A stretch of DNA of 64,000 nucleotides from Actinomyces viscosus (lineage in GTDB: Bacteria; Actinomycetota; Actinomycetes; Actinomycetales; Actinomycetaceae). The notes below the pieces were generated by a model that saw only the letters and a program-made list of their open reading frames with translations, was not told the DNA's origin and searched no databases. The position numbers were made by a program, and so were the translations under genes. Positions 9,318 through 18,884 of the stretch are shown here, piece by piece. Position 1 is the stretch's first letter. The number at the start of each line of letters is the position of its first letter. The stretch spans positions 1,364,001 through 1,428,000 of the forward strand of contig NZ_LR134477.1 of the NCBI RefSeq assembly GCF_900637975.1, written 5' to 3'.

Positions 9318-10046
9318 TCAGTTCTCCGGGTTCGGCGCAGTGGTGGTTGAAACGGGATCGGATGCCGGGGAGGCATCGTCGGTGGTCAGTGGGGGCTCGA
9401 CGGGCAGGGACTGGTACTGCCGCGCCCAGGCCAGGCGAACCTTTCTGGCTCCGCCGGGTTGCTGGAAGTGAAGGATGTCGTCGGCGAGCATCGCGTGGTC
9501 CAGGGGGATGCTCCGGGCTCGGAACAGCGAGATGATGCCCCGCAGGTGGTGGCGCAGCTCGGTGACGGTTGTCGAGGTCACCAGAGCGTTGAAGCGTGCT
9601 CGGGCCGAGGGGTTCTCGTCGTCCGGTGGGCCGATCAGGATGCGGGCCGCGTGGCCGAGTCCTCTCCCGGGTACGAACATGGGCTCGGTTCGTGACTGCT
9701 GGTGCACGGCGTAGAGCGTCATGGCGGTGTGGACGGCCGTTTCCTCCCACGTGGGGGCATCGTCCACATAATCGGGAACATGGACGCTGGTGAGCTCCCA
9801 GATCTCGGGAAGCTCACCGGGCGGTCTGTTCGCACCCTTGCGCAGGACGGCCAACTCGCCGCGCGCCCGGGCCTCGTTGCGCCGATAACGGGACTGGAGC
9901 CCCTCTCGCTGCTTCGTTCCGCCAATGCGCTGGTTGACAAGGCGCCCCGCGTTCTCCTCCAGACGCGGACGATACGCCCGTGGAGGGTTTCCGGGCGGCA
10001 CCGCATTTGCCGCGTTCGCTGGTGCACTGGTATCCGACACAGTCAT
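9318..10046 (-). CDS. cse2: Cascade small subunit Cse2 (CasB)
   Basis: Cse2 forms the inner belly of Cascade and stabilises the R-loop. The 242-aa protein is helical and basic, with PPTWEETAVHTAMTLYAVHQ and LRHHLRGIISLFRARSIPLD as the recognisable CasB segments. It is longer than many Cse2 proteins (about 160-200 aa). The extra length is a Pro/Ala-rich start and a loose C-terminal tail. The ATG overlaps the cse1 stop (ATGA). Assignment rests on the helical motifs plus its fixed position between cse1 and cas7e. Confidence 0.93.
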   Translation of the reverse strand: MTVSDTSAPANAANAVPPGNPPRAYRPRLEENAGRLVNQRIGGTKQREGLQSRYRRNEARARGELAVLRKGANRPPGELPEIWELTSVHVPDYVDDAPTWEETAVHTAMTLYAVHQQSRTEPMFVPGRGLGHAARILIGPPDDENPSARARFNALVTSTTVTELRHHLRGIISLFRARSIPLDHAMLADDILHFQQPGGARKVRLAWARQYQSLPVEPPLTTDDASPASDPVSTTTAPNPEN

Positions 10047-11710
10047 GCCGGTGTCCTTTCTGCGTTCTCATTGTTCTCAACAGTCGTGTCTTGGTGCGCA
10101 GGTGCCGGTATCGCCGTGTTCAGAGCGCGTCGGAAGAAGAACAGAGCCTTGCCGACGTCCATTCGACCCTTGCCCTCCCCGCGTCCGGCGAAGGCGGTGT
10201 CCGGTACGGCGGATGCGAGTGCCTCCTGCTGCCGCCAGGCCTCGGAGCGCAGCAGCTCGCGCCACTGGTCACGGGCGCTGGCTGGCTCCGCGCCGTCGAG
10301 GGAGGCGAGCCATCGGGGGAAGCGCTCATCAATCACCTGGTAGAAGGTGGCGCTGGCGTGCTCGCGCACAGCCGATGCCGTATCCGGGCTCCCGCCACAA
10401 GCGCGGTCCAGGTTCACGGCCAGGCTCCGCAACGCGGAGGCGACCTGCTCCGTCTCCTCCATAGCGCCGCGCACGACGGCGAGCAGCCGCTTGTTCTCGA
10501 AGTCGAGTAGGCCGGCGGGCAGCGAGAGGACGTCGTCGACAAGCTCGGTGACAACCGCCTCCTGAGCCCCGTACTCGATGCCGACGGCGTGCAGGTGAAT
10601 GAGGCCTCCTGCAGGCACGATCCTGCGGCGCATGAGTTCCTGGTAGAAGGAGACGACGCCGGGAGAACGGTACCGTGTCACGTCCCCAGCACCCTTGACC
10701 GTGATCCTTGGGCTCAGCTGAGCCACAAGGGTCGACAGCCCTCTCCAGAAGGCCCGGTCCGTCGGCAGCTTGCGCGGCATGTAGACGGGTGCCTTGAGCT
10801 TCTTAGTCTGAGGCTCTGAGTAACGCCATGCGGTCATCGGTTCGACCAGATACCGGTTCTGGGGTGTTGCCTTGTCTCCGTTGCCGAGAAAGAGTCCGGT
10901 GACGCCCGCGTCGTCGCCGTGCAGCAGCACGCGGCGCGTCTGCCACGTATAGCAGGAAACAGGTCCCATAGGTTCCAGATCATGAGAACCCGCCGGGCCG
11001 TCGGCCTCGCGCTCCCACGGCGCGAGATCCTGCTCGGGATCGACGTCAACCAGGTCAGGAAGGTTCTCGCAGACGACGGTGTTGAGGAGCAGCGTCCGCT
11101 CCAGACTCTCACCCGTCACTGTCACGGCACCGATCTGCCCCGTCCATCCGGGGCCGATTGGGTACCCTTTTCCTCCCTTGACCTGAGGATCGCCGACCGC
11201 CCCGGTACGAATACCGGACGGGTCGAACGCGTGAACGTGCACCAGCCACCTGGCCGCCTCCGCCCAGCTCAGGGATTCCAGTCCTTGAGCAATACGGGTC
11301 GTGAAGAAAGGGTTGCCATTGGGGACATCCACGATGAGCGTCTCCAGTCCCGAGGTCTTGCCCGAGGCTGCATGGATTCCTGCTACCTGGAAGAATGGGC
11401 GGTCCGGGTCCCGCAGGTCGAAGCGCTCCCGGAAACGCTCGAGGTAGGCCACAGCGTCCTGCCCCAGGCGTTCAGGGTCGTTCCAGTACTCCCGCCAGGT
11501 GTCCAGGTCCTCCGGCCCGTCCATGGTGCGGTGGCTGATAGCCAGCAGCAAGCGCAGGATGGCCACGTCCTGGCTGGCGATCTCACCATGAATCCCGGCG
11601 ATGTCCGTCGCCTCCCGGAAGAGGGTGAGAAGGGATACCTCGTCGGGGGCACCGTCGAGCCGAGTCACCCGGATCCAGGGCTCGTCGAGAAGATTGAAGT
11701 TCGGTGTCAT
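10043..11710 (-). CDS. cse1: Cascade large subunit Cse1 (CasA, Cas8e)
   Basis: Cse1 recognises the PAM and recruits Cas3. The 555-aa protein opens with FNLLDEPWIRVTRLDGAPDE, the standard CasA N terminus, and continues with DIAGIHGEIASQDVAILRLL and FDLRDPDRPFFQVAG. A four-helix C-terminal region follows from about residue 370. The start ATG overlaps the cas3 stop (ATGA). Length is usual for the family and I see no lesion. The PAM specificity cannot be inferred from the protein alone. Confidence 0.95.
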   Translation of the reverse strand: MTPNFNLLDEPWIRVTRLDGAPDEVSLLTLFREATDIAGIHGEIASQDVAILRLLLAISHRTMDGPEDLDTWREYWNDPERLGQDAVAYLERFRERFDLRDPDRPFFQVAGIHAASGKTSGLETLIVDVPNGNPFFTTRIAQGLESLSWAEAARWLVHVHAFDPSGIRTGAVGDPQVKGGKGYPIGPGWTGQIGAVTVTGESLERTLLLNTVVCENLPDLVDVDPEQDLAPWEREADGPAGSHDLEPMGPVSCYTWQTRRVLLHGDDAGVTGLFLGNGDKATPQNRYLVEPMTAWRYSEPQTKKLKAPVYMPRKLPTDRAFWRGLSTLVAQLSPRITVKGAGDVTRYRSPGVVSFYQELMRRRIVPAGGLIHLHAVGIEYGAQEAVVTELVDDVLSLPAGLLDFENKRLLAVVRGAMEETEQVASALRSLAVNLDRACGGSPDTASAVREHASATFYQVIDERFPRWLASLDGAEPASARDQWRELLRSEAWRQQEALASAVPDTAFAGRGEGKGRMDVGKALFFFRRALNTAIPAPAHQDTTVENNENAERTPA

Positions 11711-14658
11711 TGGGAATGGACCTCCTTGAGCCCGGTGGATGGGGAGTACTCGAGTACGGTGTCGGCCAGCTGCGCCCGACCGCCCTCCAGGAGGAGGAAC
11801 AGCTGTCCGCGAAGCTGTGGGTCATCCTGCCAGGCGGGTACGACACGTATTTCCAGCTCATCGATGACCTGGTCGATCCTGCTCGGGTTGCTCAGGCCTG
11901 GGGGCAGCCTCACGGCGGACAGGGCCATAGCACGCACGATCCTCTTGTCCGGGGCGCAGTCGGTGGGAATCATGGCACCAGGCGCCTCAGGCGCGGACGG
12001 TAGGGTACGCAGCTCCTCCTGCCCGCCTGTCCGGCGCAGGTCCAGAAGGATGACCTCCAGGGAGTCCTCACCGTCGCGGACCTGCGCGCGTCCCTTCTCC
12101 TCATTGTCGGAAGCCGTTGCATGCAGCCAGTCGATCAGGGAGGCGCCTCTCCCGCTCTGCTCGGGCTCATCCAGGAGGTATCCCTGAGCAGCGTCATGCT
12201 TCGCTCGGTTGCTCGTCACGTATTTCTCTCGAGCGCGGGTGACGGCCTCCTGCCATAACGGTGGCACCGGAGCATCAAGGCTGTAGACAGCTTCAATGAG
12301 GTCGTGGACGTCATCGGGAACGGTGACGATGCCGGAACCGTCGATGACCCGGTCCAGGGCGGCCGCGCTCAGAAGCATGTCCTGCTCGCCGTATATCGCG
12401 TTGGCTCCCGGCTCCAGCGAGGGCTCAGGGGACGACGTCGACGGCAACCAGTCGATGTAGCAGGTGGGTACGGCGAGCCTGGGCGGCCGCGGCCGCTCGT
12501 GGCGGTGGAGGCGCCCCATGCGCTGGAGGAGCAGGTCGATGGGAGCGAGATCGGTAACGATCAGGTCGAAGTCCACGTCAAGGGACTGCTCAACCACCTG
12601 AGTGGCGACGACGATGGCCCGGCTCGGACGTTTCCCTGCCTTGCGCGGAGGACCGAATCGGTCGAGGAGGTCCTTGTCCTTGGCGAGCCGGTCACCGATG
12701 GTGAAGCGGGCGTGGTTGAGACTGACCTCCTCACCGAAGCGCTCGCGCAGCAACTCATAGGTCTCCTGCGCACGTCGCACCGTGTTACGGACCACCAGTG
12801 CGCAGCCGCCGTCGACGAGGGCCTCCTCCAGGAGCGGGGTCAGAGCATCTTTCGCGAGCCGTCTGAGATGGACCGTACTGCGCCGTCCCGACGCCGTCGG
12901 AACAACTTCGGTACGTTCCCTACCAGCAGTGACCAGGCAGGGGAAGGGCGTGTGCACGGCGTCGGGAGCCGGCTGGCGGCGGACGCGCTCCCCCGCCGCC
13001 AGCCGCAGGCCCCGACGGTAGGCATCGACCATGGCCGAGCAGCGGGCCTCGGACAGCGTTGCCGACAGGAGCACCACCGGCACCCCGTAGGCGGCGAGCC
13101 AGGTCAGTACCCGGTCCAGGTAGACGTTCATGTAGGTGGAGTAGGAGTGCACCTCGTCAACGATGACGACCTTGCGGGACAGCCCCAGGTGCCGCATGGC
13201 CAGGTGCGGGGAGCGCATCGCCCCGAAGAGCAGGTGGTCCACGGTGGTGACGACGAAGTCCGACAGCATCGACTTCTTGCGTCCGTTGAACCACGCCAGG
13301 ATCGCGAGATCTGCTCTATGACCGTCCTCAGCGCCGGTGACGCGGTCCGTCCGGGCCTCCTCCTCGTCCCATCCGATCCAGGTAGGACGTGGGGAGTCAC
13401 CGCTCGTGTCATCGAGTGACCCGAGGAGCCGATCGCGGATCTCGTAGCCGCGGCGTCGCAGAAGCTGTGCCTCTTTGTTCAACCGCGAGCGCCCGTGCAG
13501 GAGCTGAGCCGCGAAGTCGGAGGGTGCGCCCTCGCCGGCGTAGGCCTCCTCGATCCTCTCCAGCCAGTCGAGCTCACGAGAGAACATGGCGTCCGTCGTC
13601 GCCTGGGTGGGCAAGGCGAAGAGTACCCCGCAGCGGCCTGTGCGTGCGGCAAGCACCTCGGCGGCCATGAGGGCGGCCTCGGTCTTCCCTCCTCCTGTGG
13701 ACTCCTGGACGATGAGCAGACCGGGCAGGTCCATGGTGCGAGCGGCCTGGAGCGTGCGTGTCTGGACGTCGGTGGCGCGGGCGCCGTCGGGCAGGTCGAA
13801 GCGGCTGGTGAGCAGTGAGCTGGAGTCGGCACCCTCATCTCGGGGTCTCCATGGCACGGGGATCTCCAGGCGTGACAGGCCGGTGGCCACACGAAGCGCG
13901 TGGGCCTCGGGGACGATCAGCTGCACCCCATCCTCCTGGAGGGGCAGCAGTGGAAAGTACGCCTCGGTCGAGGCGATCCAGTCCGAGACGATAACCAGCC
14001 CCGAGAGCTCCACGAGGAAGGGCTGAGACCACCTGCGCCGCGCCCAGTGAGGGAGAAGAGCCGCCACACCAGTGCATCGTGAGACGAGCTCGAGGAGCTC
14101 AAGACGGGTTGCGCTCCAGGCCTTGCCCTCGCCGAGCAGGTGCTCGTGCCCGGAGTAGTCGGTGGTCAGGGCTGCCCTCGTGGGCGGGATGCCGTGGTGG
14201 GCTCCGACAACCGAGGCCAGGGCCACGGCCGGTTCATAGTCCCAGCCGTGCTCGTCCATGAGCCAGCTCTCCAGGATCACGTGCCCCGCCAGGGCGTGCG
14301 GGAGCTTGCGCCGCTCGAGAGGATCAACCGGCTCGTGGATCAGTCCCGCCTCCTTCATCCGGTCATCCAGTCCCGGGACCTGGACGGAGAAGGCCGGAGT
14401 GCACTTGCCGATGTCATGGACGCCGGCGATCCAGGAGGCGAGCAGGCAGAACTCCTCCACCGGGGACAGCCCGGCGTCGGAGTCCGCGAGCTCGCGCTCG
14501 ATGAGTTCGCGGGCGGTGGGGGCCAGCCAGTGCCTGGCAAGGTGCTCGGCCACCGCTGCGGCGTCGAGCAGATGCAGCCAGAGTGGCAGCCAGTGGCGAC
14601 TCTCAGGGTCGTAACCGAACTTGGCCCACACGGATCGCGCTTGCGCCGAGAGCGTCAC
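11707..14658 (-). CDS. cas3: CRISPR-associated helicase-nuclease Cas3
   Basis: Cas3 is recruited by target-bound Cascade and degrades invading DNA. An N-terminal HD nuclease domain (GVHDIGKCTPAF, about residues 85-100, with partner His in GHVILESWLMDEHG and VGAHHG) is followed by a superfamily 2 helicase with STGGGKTEAALMAAE (Walker A), VDEVHSYSTYMN (DEVH box), LLSATLSEA and QRMGRLHRH (motif VI). I prefer GTG at 14658 because AAGGAG lies six bases before it. The more upstream ATG at 14673 has no ribosome site, and the AAGGAG is formed by its own first codons. That gives 983 aa. It is the first gene of the operon. Confidence 0.95.
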   Translation of the reverse strand: MTLSAQARSVWAKFGYDPESRHWLPLWLHLLDAAAVAEHLARHWLAPTARELIERELADSDAGLSPVEEFCLLASWIAGVHDIGKCTPAFSVQVPGLDDRMKEAGLIHEPVDPLERRKLPHALAGHVILESWLMDEHGWDYEPAVALASVVGAHHGIPPTRAALTTDYSGHEHLLGEGKAWSATRLELLELVSRCTGVAALLPHWARRRWSQPFLVELSGLVIVSDWIASTEAYFPLLPLQEDGVQLIVPEAHALRVATGLSRLEIPVPWRPRDEGADSSSLLTSRFDLPDGARATDVQTRTLQAARTMDLPGLLIVQESTGGGKTEAALMAAEVLAARTGRCGVLFALPTQATTDAMFSRELDWLERIEEAYAGEGAPSDFAAQLLHGRSRLNKEAQLLRRRGYEIRDRLLGSLDDTSGDSPRPTWIGWDEEEARTDRVTGAEDGHRADLAILAWFNGRKKSMLSDFVVTTVDHLLFGAMRSPHLAMRHLGLSRKVVIVDEVHSYSTYMNVYLDRVLTWLAAYGVPVVLLSATLSEARCSAMVDAYRRGLRLAAGERVRRQPAPDAVHTPFPCLVTAGRERTEVVPTASGRRSTVHLRRLAKDALTPLLEEALVDGGCALVVRNTVRRAQETYELLRERFGEEVSLNHARFTIGDRLAKDKDLLDRFGPPRKAGKRPSRAIVVATQVVEQSLDVDFDLIVTDLAPIDLLLQRMGRLHRHERPRPPRLAVPTCYIDWLPSTSSPEPSLEPGANAIYGEQDMLLSAAALDRVIDGSGIVTVPDDVHDLIEAVYSLDAPVPPLWQEAVTRAREKYVTSNRAKHDAAQGYLLDEPEQSGRGASLIDWLHATASDNEEKGRAQVRDGEDSLEVILLDLRRTGGQEELRTLPSAPEAPGAMIPTDCAPDKRIVRAMALSAVRLPPGLSNPSRIDQVIDELEIRVVPAWQDDPQLRGQLFLLLEGGRAQLADTVLEYSPSTGLKEVHSQ

Positions 14659-14699
14659 AGAGGACTCCTTCATTGGAGAGGATGAGCCACGTGGGCTAG

Positions 14700-14729
14700 C
14701 GGATGATCCTCGGCGGTGAGGCTCATCCG
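14700..14729. repeat. Imperfect dyad upstream of cas3 with CRISPR-repeat-like arm
   Basis: The arms CGGATGATCCTC (14700-14711) and GAGGCTCATCCG (14718-14729) pair at 11 of 12 positions around the 6-nt loop GGCGGT. The left arm, with the preceding AG, reads AGCGGATGATCC on the plus strand. This matches the 3' end of the CRISPR repeat (AGCGGGGATGATCC) apart from two missing G. It lies 42 bp before the cas3 GTG, in the presumed 5' untranslated region. It could be an operator, an RNA hairpin or a degenerate repeat. Confidence 0.5.
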
Positions 14730-14849
14730 TCAGGGAATTGAGAGTGTTTCGGTGGAAACGAGGGCTGCTGCACAGCGGCGTCGGATCGCCGTCTGAGCCG
14801 GCTCAAGTTTTCAGTCGAAAGAACCTCGGAAGCCACGTTTCCACAGCCG

Positions 14850-14877
14850 ATAATAGCACTCGATCCGCCCGCAATAA
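14850..14877 (-). promoter_or_regulatory. Candidate promoter of the cas operon
   Basis: On the minus strand TTATTG (14877-14872), a 16-bp spacer and TATTAT (14855-14850) resemble a SigA-type promoter facing cas3, in the only clearly AT-richer stretch between cas3 and ileS. It would give a leader of roughly 180 nt that includes the dyad at 14700-14729. The rest of 14730-15020 shows no gene I can support. Confidence 0.35.
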
Positions 14878-15020
14878 CACCTGGAACACAGTAGAAGGAT
14901 TGAGGTCAACCCTCCTTGCAGAAGGCGGACGAAACTATTTTAACCGGAGTGGTGAATTTTAGTGCAGCACCTTGATTACTCATTCCGATCTCACCTGGAA
15001 AGGGTCTAGCCGGACGACAC

Positions 15021-15061
15021 GTGGGGCCGGCAGACCAGTTCACTCGGTCTGCCGGCCCCAC
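15021..15061 (-). terminator. Strong hairpin terminator after ileS
   Basis: GTGGGGCCGGCAGACC (15021-15036) pairs perfectly with GGTCTGCCGGCCCCAC (15046-15061) around a 9-nt loop, 30 bp after the ileS stop. There is no T-run, which is common for actinobacterial terminators. Being symmetrical it may also block transcription from the other side. Confidence 0.85.
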
Positions 15062-15091
15062 AAGTACCAGGAACTCAGGCCCGGGCCTGGA

Positions 15092-18000
15092 TCAGGCCTC
15101 GGCCTTCACGTCGACCTTCTCGACCTTGGCGGTGGGCTCCTTGACGCCGGGGGCGGCGACGACGGAGGCGTCCACGCAACCGACCTCCCGCTTGACCAGG
15201 TCCAGGTGGGCACCGGTCCAGGCACCCTTGTCCTCCGGGACGGTCAGCTCCAGGCGGATGCGATCCCCCACGTGCAGGCCGACGGCCTTGCGCTCATCCT
15301 GAACGAGACGCACCAGGTCACGGGCCCAGCCCTCGGCCTCCAGGGCGTCGTCGAGGGCGGTGTCCAGTACCACGAAGGCTCCCGAGGGCAGCATGGTGGC
15401 CGCCAGGGAGTCGTCGTCGACCTCGATGCGGGTCGTCAGCGTGAAGGCTCCGTCCTCGGCCTCCAGGACCACCGGGGCGCCGTCGAGCAGGACGTCGTCG
15501 AAGCGCACGTCCCCGTCCTCGGTGATCTCCCACTGGCCCGCCTTGACGGCGGCGAAGAGCCTGGAGGTGAGCTTGCGGACCTCGGGGCTGAAGGCGCGCG
15601 GGTTGAGGGTCAGGTCCGCCCTGGCCTCGTAGCCGGCGGACTCGGCGTCCAGCACCCGCACCTCCTTGACGTTGACCTCCTCGGCCACCAGCTCCCGGAA
15701 GGGGGCCAGCCCGGCCGGGTCGGCCGTGGCGATGGTCAGGCTGCGCAGCGGCTGGCGCACGCGCAGCTTCTCGGCCTTGCGCAGGCTCAGGGCCGCCGAG
15801 ACCGCCGCGCGCGCCTCATCCATGGCGGAGACGAGCTCGGCGTTGGCGACGTGGTCCGGCAGCACCGGCCAGTCCGTCAGGTGCACGGAGCGCCCGCCGG
15901 TCAGGCCCCGCCAGATCTCCTCGCTCACCAGCGGCGCCAGCGGCGCCATGACCTCGGTGAGCACGCGCAGCACCGTGGCCAGGGTGTCGAAGGCGGCCTT
16001 GTCGCCGTCGGTGAAGCGCTGACGCGAGGTGCGTAGGTACCAGTTGGTGAGCACGTCGAGGAAGTCGCGGATCGTGGCGCAGGCCCCGGTGATGTCGTAG
16101 CCGTCCATCTGGGCGGCCACCGTCTCGGCCAGGTCCTTGGTGCGAGCCAGGACGTAGCGGTCCATGACGTGCAGACCGCCGCGCTTGGCGAACAGGCTCG
16201 CGTCATCGAGGTCGACGCCGTCGGTGACGTAGCCGCTCCCGTCCACCTGGCCCGCGTAGAGGGCGAAGAAGTACCAGGTGTTCCACAGCGGCAGCACCAC
16301 CTGGCGCACCGTGTCGCGGATGGCCTTGTCGGTGACCACGAGGTTGCCTCCGCGCATGACCGGCGCGGAGAGCAGGAACCAGCGCATGGCGTCGGCCCCG
16401 TCGCGGTCGAAGACCATGGAGACGTCCGGGTAGTTGCGCAGCGACTTGCTCATCTTCGCCCCGTCGTTGCCCAGGAGGATGCCGTGGGAGACGCAGGAGG
16501 TGAAGGCGGGCCGGTCGAACAGGGCCGTGGCCAGGACGTGGAGGGTGTAGAACCAGCCGCGGGTCTGGCCGATGTACTCCACGATGAAGTCGCCCGGGTA
16601 GTGCGACTCGAACCACTCGACGTTCTCGAAGGGGTAGTGCACCTGGGCGAAGGGCATCGACCCTGACTCGAACCAGCAGTCCAGCACGTCGGGGATGCGG
16701 CGCATCATGGACCTGCCCGTGGGGTCGTCGGGGTTGGGCCGCACGAGGGTGTCGATGAAGGGCCGGTGCAGGTCCTTGACCGCCACGCCGAAGTCGCGCT
16801 CGAGCTCGGCGTAGGAGCCGTAGACGTCGGTGCGCGGGTAGTCGGGGTTGTCGCTGACCCACACCGGGATGGGCGCGCCCCAGAAGCGGTTGCGGGAGAT
16901 GGACCAGTCGCGGGCGCCCGCCAGCCACTTGCCGAAGATGCCGTCCTTGATGTGACCGGGATACCAGTCGATGTCCTGGTTGAGCTCGACCATGCGGTCG
17001 CGGATCGCCGAGACGCGCACGAACCAGGAGGAGACCGCCTTGTAGATGAGCGGCTTGCGGCAGCGCCAGCAGTGCGGGTAGGAGTGCACGTAGGAGGCCT
17101 GGCGCACCAGGACGGCACGCTGGTCCTCGTCGCGGCGAGCCAGCGGGCCGGTGCCGTCGCGCAGGTCGGCGACGATCGGCTTGTTGGCCTCGAAGACCTG
17201 CAGCCCGGCGTAGTCGCTCACCTCCTCGGTGAGCACGCCGCCGTCGTCGACGGGCACGACCGTCTCGATGCCGGCCTCGGTGCAGGCGATCATGTCGTCC
17301 TCACCGAAGGCCGAGGCCATGTGGACCAGGCCGGTACCGTCGGAGGTGGTGACGAAGTCGGCGGGGATGATCGTCCAGGCGTTCGGCCCGGGCGCGGCGC
17401 CCTCGGCCCGGTGGGCGGCGTCGTCGAAGTAGTCGAAGATCGGGTGGTAGCGCCGTCCCACCAGGTCCGCCCCGGTGCAGGTGGCCACGACCTCCGGGTC
17501 CTCGCCGAGCTCGCGGGCGTAGGAGCCCACCAGGTCCTTCGCGATGACGACGTCCTGGCCGGCGACCGGCGAGTCCAGGTCCTCGTCCACGTGGACGGTC
17601 ACGTACTCGACGTCCGGGCCCACGGCGATGGCCAGGTTGGAGGGCAGGGTCCAGGGCGTGGTGGTCCAGATGAGGACCAGCTCGGGGCGCTCGGCGCCCT
17701 CGCGCAGGGGCTCCTCCAGGCGCAGGCCCACCGTGACCGTGTTGTCCTGGCGGTCCTGGTAGACGTCGTCATCCATCTTGAGCTCGTGGTTGCTCAAGGG
17801 GGTGCGGTCGTGCCAGCAGTAGGGCAGGACGCGGTAGCCCTGGTAGGCCAGGCCCTTGTCCCACAGCTGCTTGAAGGCCCACAGCACCGACTCCATGTAG
17901 TCGGGGTCGAGGGTCTTGTAGTCGTTGTCGAAGTCCACCCAGCGCGCCTGGCGGGTGACGTAGTCCTCCCACTCCTTGGTGTAGCGCAGGACGGAGGTGC

Positions 18001-18451
18001 GGCACTCCTCGTTGAACTTCTCGATGCCGATGCCGCCGGGGCGGGTGATCTCGGTGACGTCGTCGATGCCGAGCAGGCGCTGGGCCTCGAGCTCGGCGGG
18101 CAGCCCGTGGGTGTCCCAGCCGAAGCGGCGCTCGACGCGCTTGCCGCGCTGGGTCTGGTAGCGCCCGACGGCATCCTTGACGTAGCCGGTCAGGAGGTGG
18201 CCGTAGTGGGGCAGGCCGTTGGCGAAGGGCGGGCCGTCGTAGAAGACGAACTCGTCGCAGGGCTCGTTGCGGTTGTCGATGGAGGCCTGGAAGGTGCCGT
18301 CTGCCTTCCAGTAGGCCAGGACCTCCTCCTCGATGGCGGGGAAGGAGGGCGAGGGGTCGATCTGCTCCCCCGGCCGGTGCAGGGGGTAGAAGGCGGCGCC
18401 GGTCGGCTCGCTGCCGCCGGCGGTGGTGCTGTCAGCCATCTTCTCAGCCAT
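15092..18451 (-). CDS. ileS: Isoleucyl-tRNA synthetase
   Basis: IleRS charges tRNA-Ile in the cytoplasm. The 1119-aa protein has the class I HIGH-type motif in [13 protein letters not shown] (about residue 82), the editing-domain segments [13 protein letters not shown] and [15 protein letters not shown], a candidate zinc site [11 protein letters not shown], and KMSKS in [13 protein letters not shown]. The length fits the long, eukaryote-like IleRS type common in actinobacteria. I placed the start at ATG 18451 ([13 protein letters not shown]); further upstream the frame crosses the T-box leader. A second ATG lies four codons on. Expression should respond to uncharged tRNA-Ile through the T-box upstream. 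Confidence 0.97.
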   Translation of the reverse strand: MAEKMADSTTAGGSEPTGAAFYPLHRPGEQIDPSPSFPAIEEEVLAYWKADGTFQASIDNRNEPCDEFVFYDGPPFANGLPHYGHLLTGYVKDAVGRYQTQRGKRVERRFGWDTHGLPAELEAQRLLGIDDVTEITRPGGIGIEKFNEECRTSVLRYTKEWEDYVTRQARWVDFDNDYKTLDPDYMESVLWAFKQLWDKGLAYQGYRVLPYCWHDRTPLSNHELKMDDDVYQDRQDNTVTVGLRLEEPLREGAERPELVLIWTTTPWTLPSNLAIAVGPDVEYVTVHVDEDLDSPVAGQDVVIAKDLVGSYARELGEDPEVVATCTGADLVGRRYHPIFDYFDDAAHRAEGAAPGPNAWTIIPADFVTTSDGTGLVHMASAFGEDDMIACTEAGIETVVPVDDGGVLTEEVSDYAGLQVFEANKPIVADLRDGTGPLARRDEDQRAVLVRQASYVHSYPHCWRCRKPLIYKAVSSWFVRVSAIRDRMVELNQDIDWYPGHIKDGIFGKWLAGARDWSISRNRFWGAPIPVWVSDNPDYPRTDVYGSYAELERDFGVAVKDLHRPFIDTLVRPNPDDPTGRSMMRRIPDVLDCWFESGSMPFAQVHYPFENVEWFESHYPGDFIVEYIGQTRGWFYTLHVLATALFDRPAFTSCVSHGILLGNDGAKMSKSLRNYPDVSMVFDRDGADAMRWFLLSAPVMRGGNLVVTDKAIRDTVRQVVLPLWNTWYFFALYAGQVDGSGYVTDGVDLDDASLFAKRGGLHVMDRYVLARTKDLAETVAAQMDGYDITGACATIRDFLDVLTNWYLRTSRQRFTDGDKAAFDTLATVLRVLTEVMAPLAPLVSEEIWRGLTGGRSVHLTDWPVLPDHVANAELVSAMDEARAAVSAALSLRKAEKLRVRQPLRSLTIATADPAGLAPFRELVAEEVNVKEVRVLDAESAGYEARADLTLNPRAFSPEVRKLTSRLFAAVKAGQWEITEDGDVRFDDVLLDGAPVVLEAEDGAFTLTTRIEVDDDSLAATMLPSGAFVVLDTALDDALEAEGWARDLVRLVQDERKAVGLHVGDRIRLELTVPEDKGAWTGAHLDLVKREVGCVDASVVAAPGVKEPTAKVEKVDVKAEA

Positions 18452-18479
18452 CGCGGTGTGCTCTCGTCTCACTCGTTCC

Positions 18480-18737
18480 TGCCGCCTCGGGCGGGCGCCC
18501 GGGGGCCTGACGAGGACGACGACGGCTCCCGGCCGGGTCTGGTGCCCGACTGGTGCCGCACCGCGGTACCACCTCGCTTGCCGTGCCGCTGCCCTCAGGG
18601 GGCGGGTCCGCACGACCGCTTCGTTCTCAGCTGTGACGGGCTGTCCCGTCCGGTTCTACTGGGGGCCGGTGGCGCTGGTGCGCCGGGCCCGGTTCTTCCG
18701 GAGGCTCGCCGGTGATGGCCGGGTCGCTGCCTGTGCT
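18480..18737 (-). promoter_or_regulatory. Actinobacterial ileS T-box riboswitch
   Basis: On the minus strand the T-box sequence CGAGGTGGTACCGCGG (18576-18561) can pair with the tRNA acceptor end. About 140 nt earlier an ultrashort stem I region reads CCATCACCGGCGAGCC followed by CTCCGGAAGAACCGG, as in known actinobacterial ileS leaders, and carries the Ile specifier codon ATC at 18716-18714. A -10-like TACACT at 18749-18744 would start the RNA near 18737. No intrinsic terminator precedes ileS, so control is probably translational: uncharged tRNA-Ile frees the ribosome site. The remainder of 18738-18884 shows no gene. Confidence 0.88.
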
Positions 18738-18884
18738 CCGGGGAGTGTAGTGGGCGGCGTGCCGCCGGGGCCAGTTCGTTCCCGGCCTCGATGGCGTCAT
18801 CCTCCCCACACCCGGCGGTGGAATAGGCGCCGCGCACACTTCGGAGGCTGTGTCCTCAGTGTGTCCTCGGCCCAGCCACTCGGT

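Noticed and set aside
15092..18715. Long plus-strand frames opposite ileS (for example 16766-18715)
   Set aside because: Antisense shadow of a high-GC gene; Gly/Val/Arg-rich product without any motif, and ileS on the other strand is certain.
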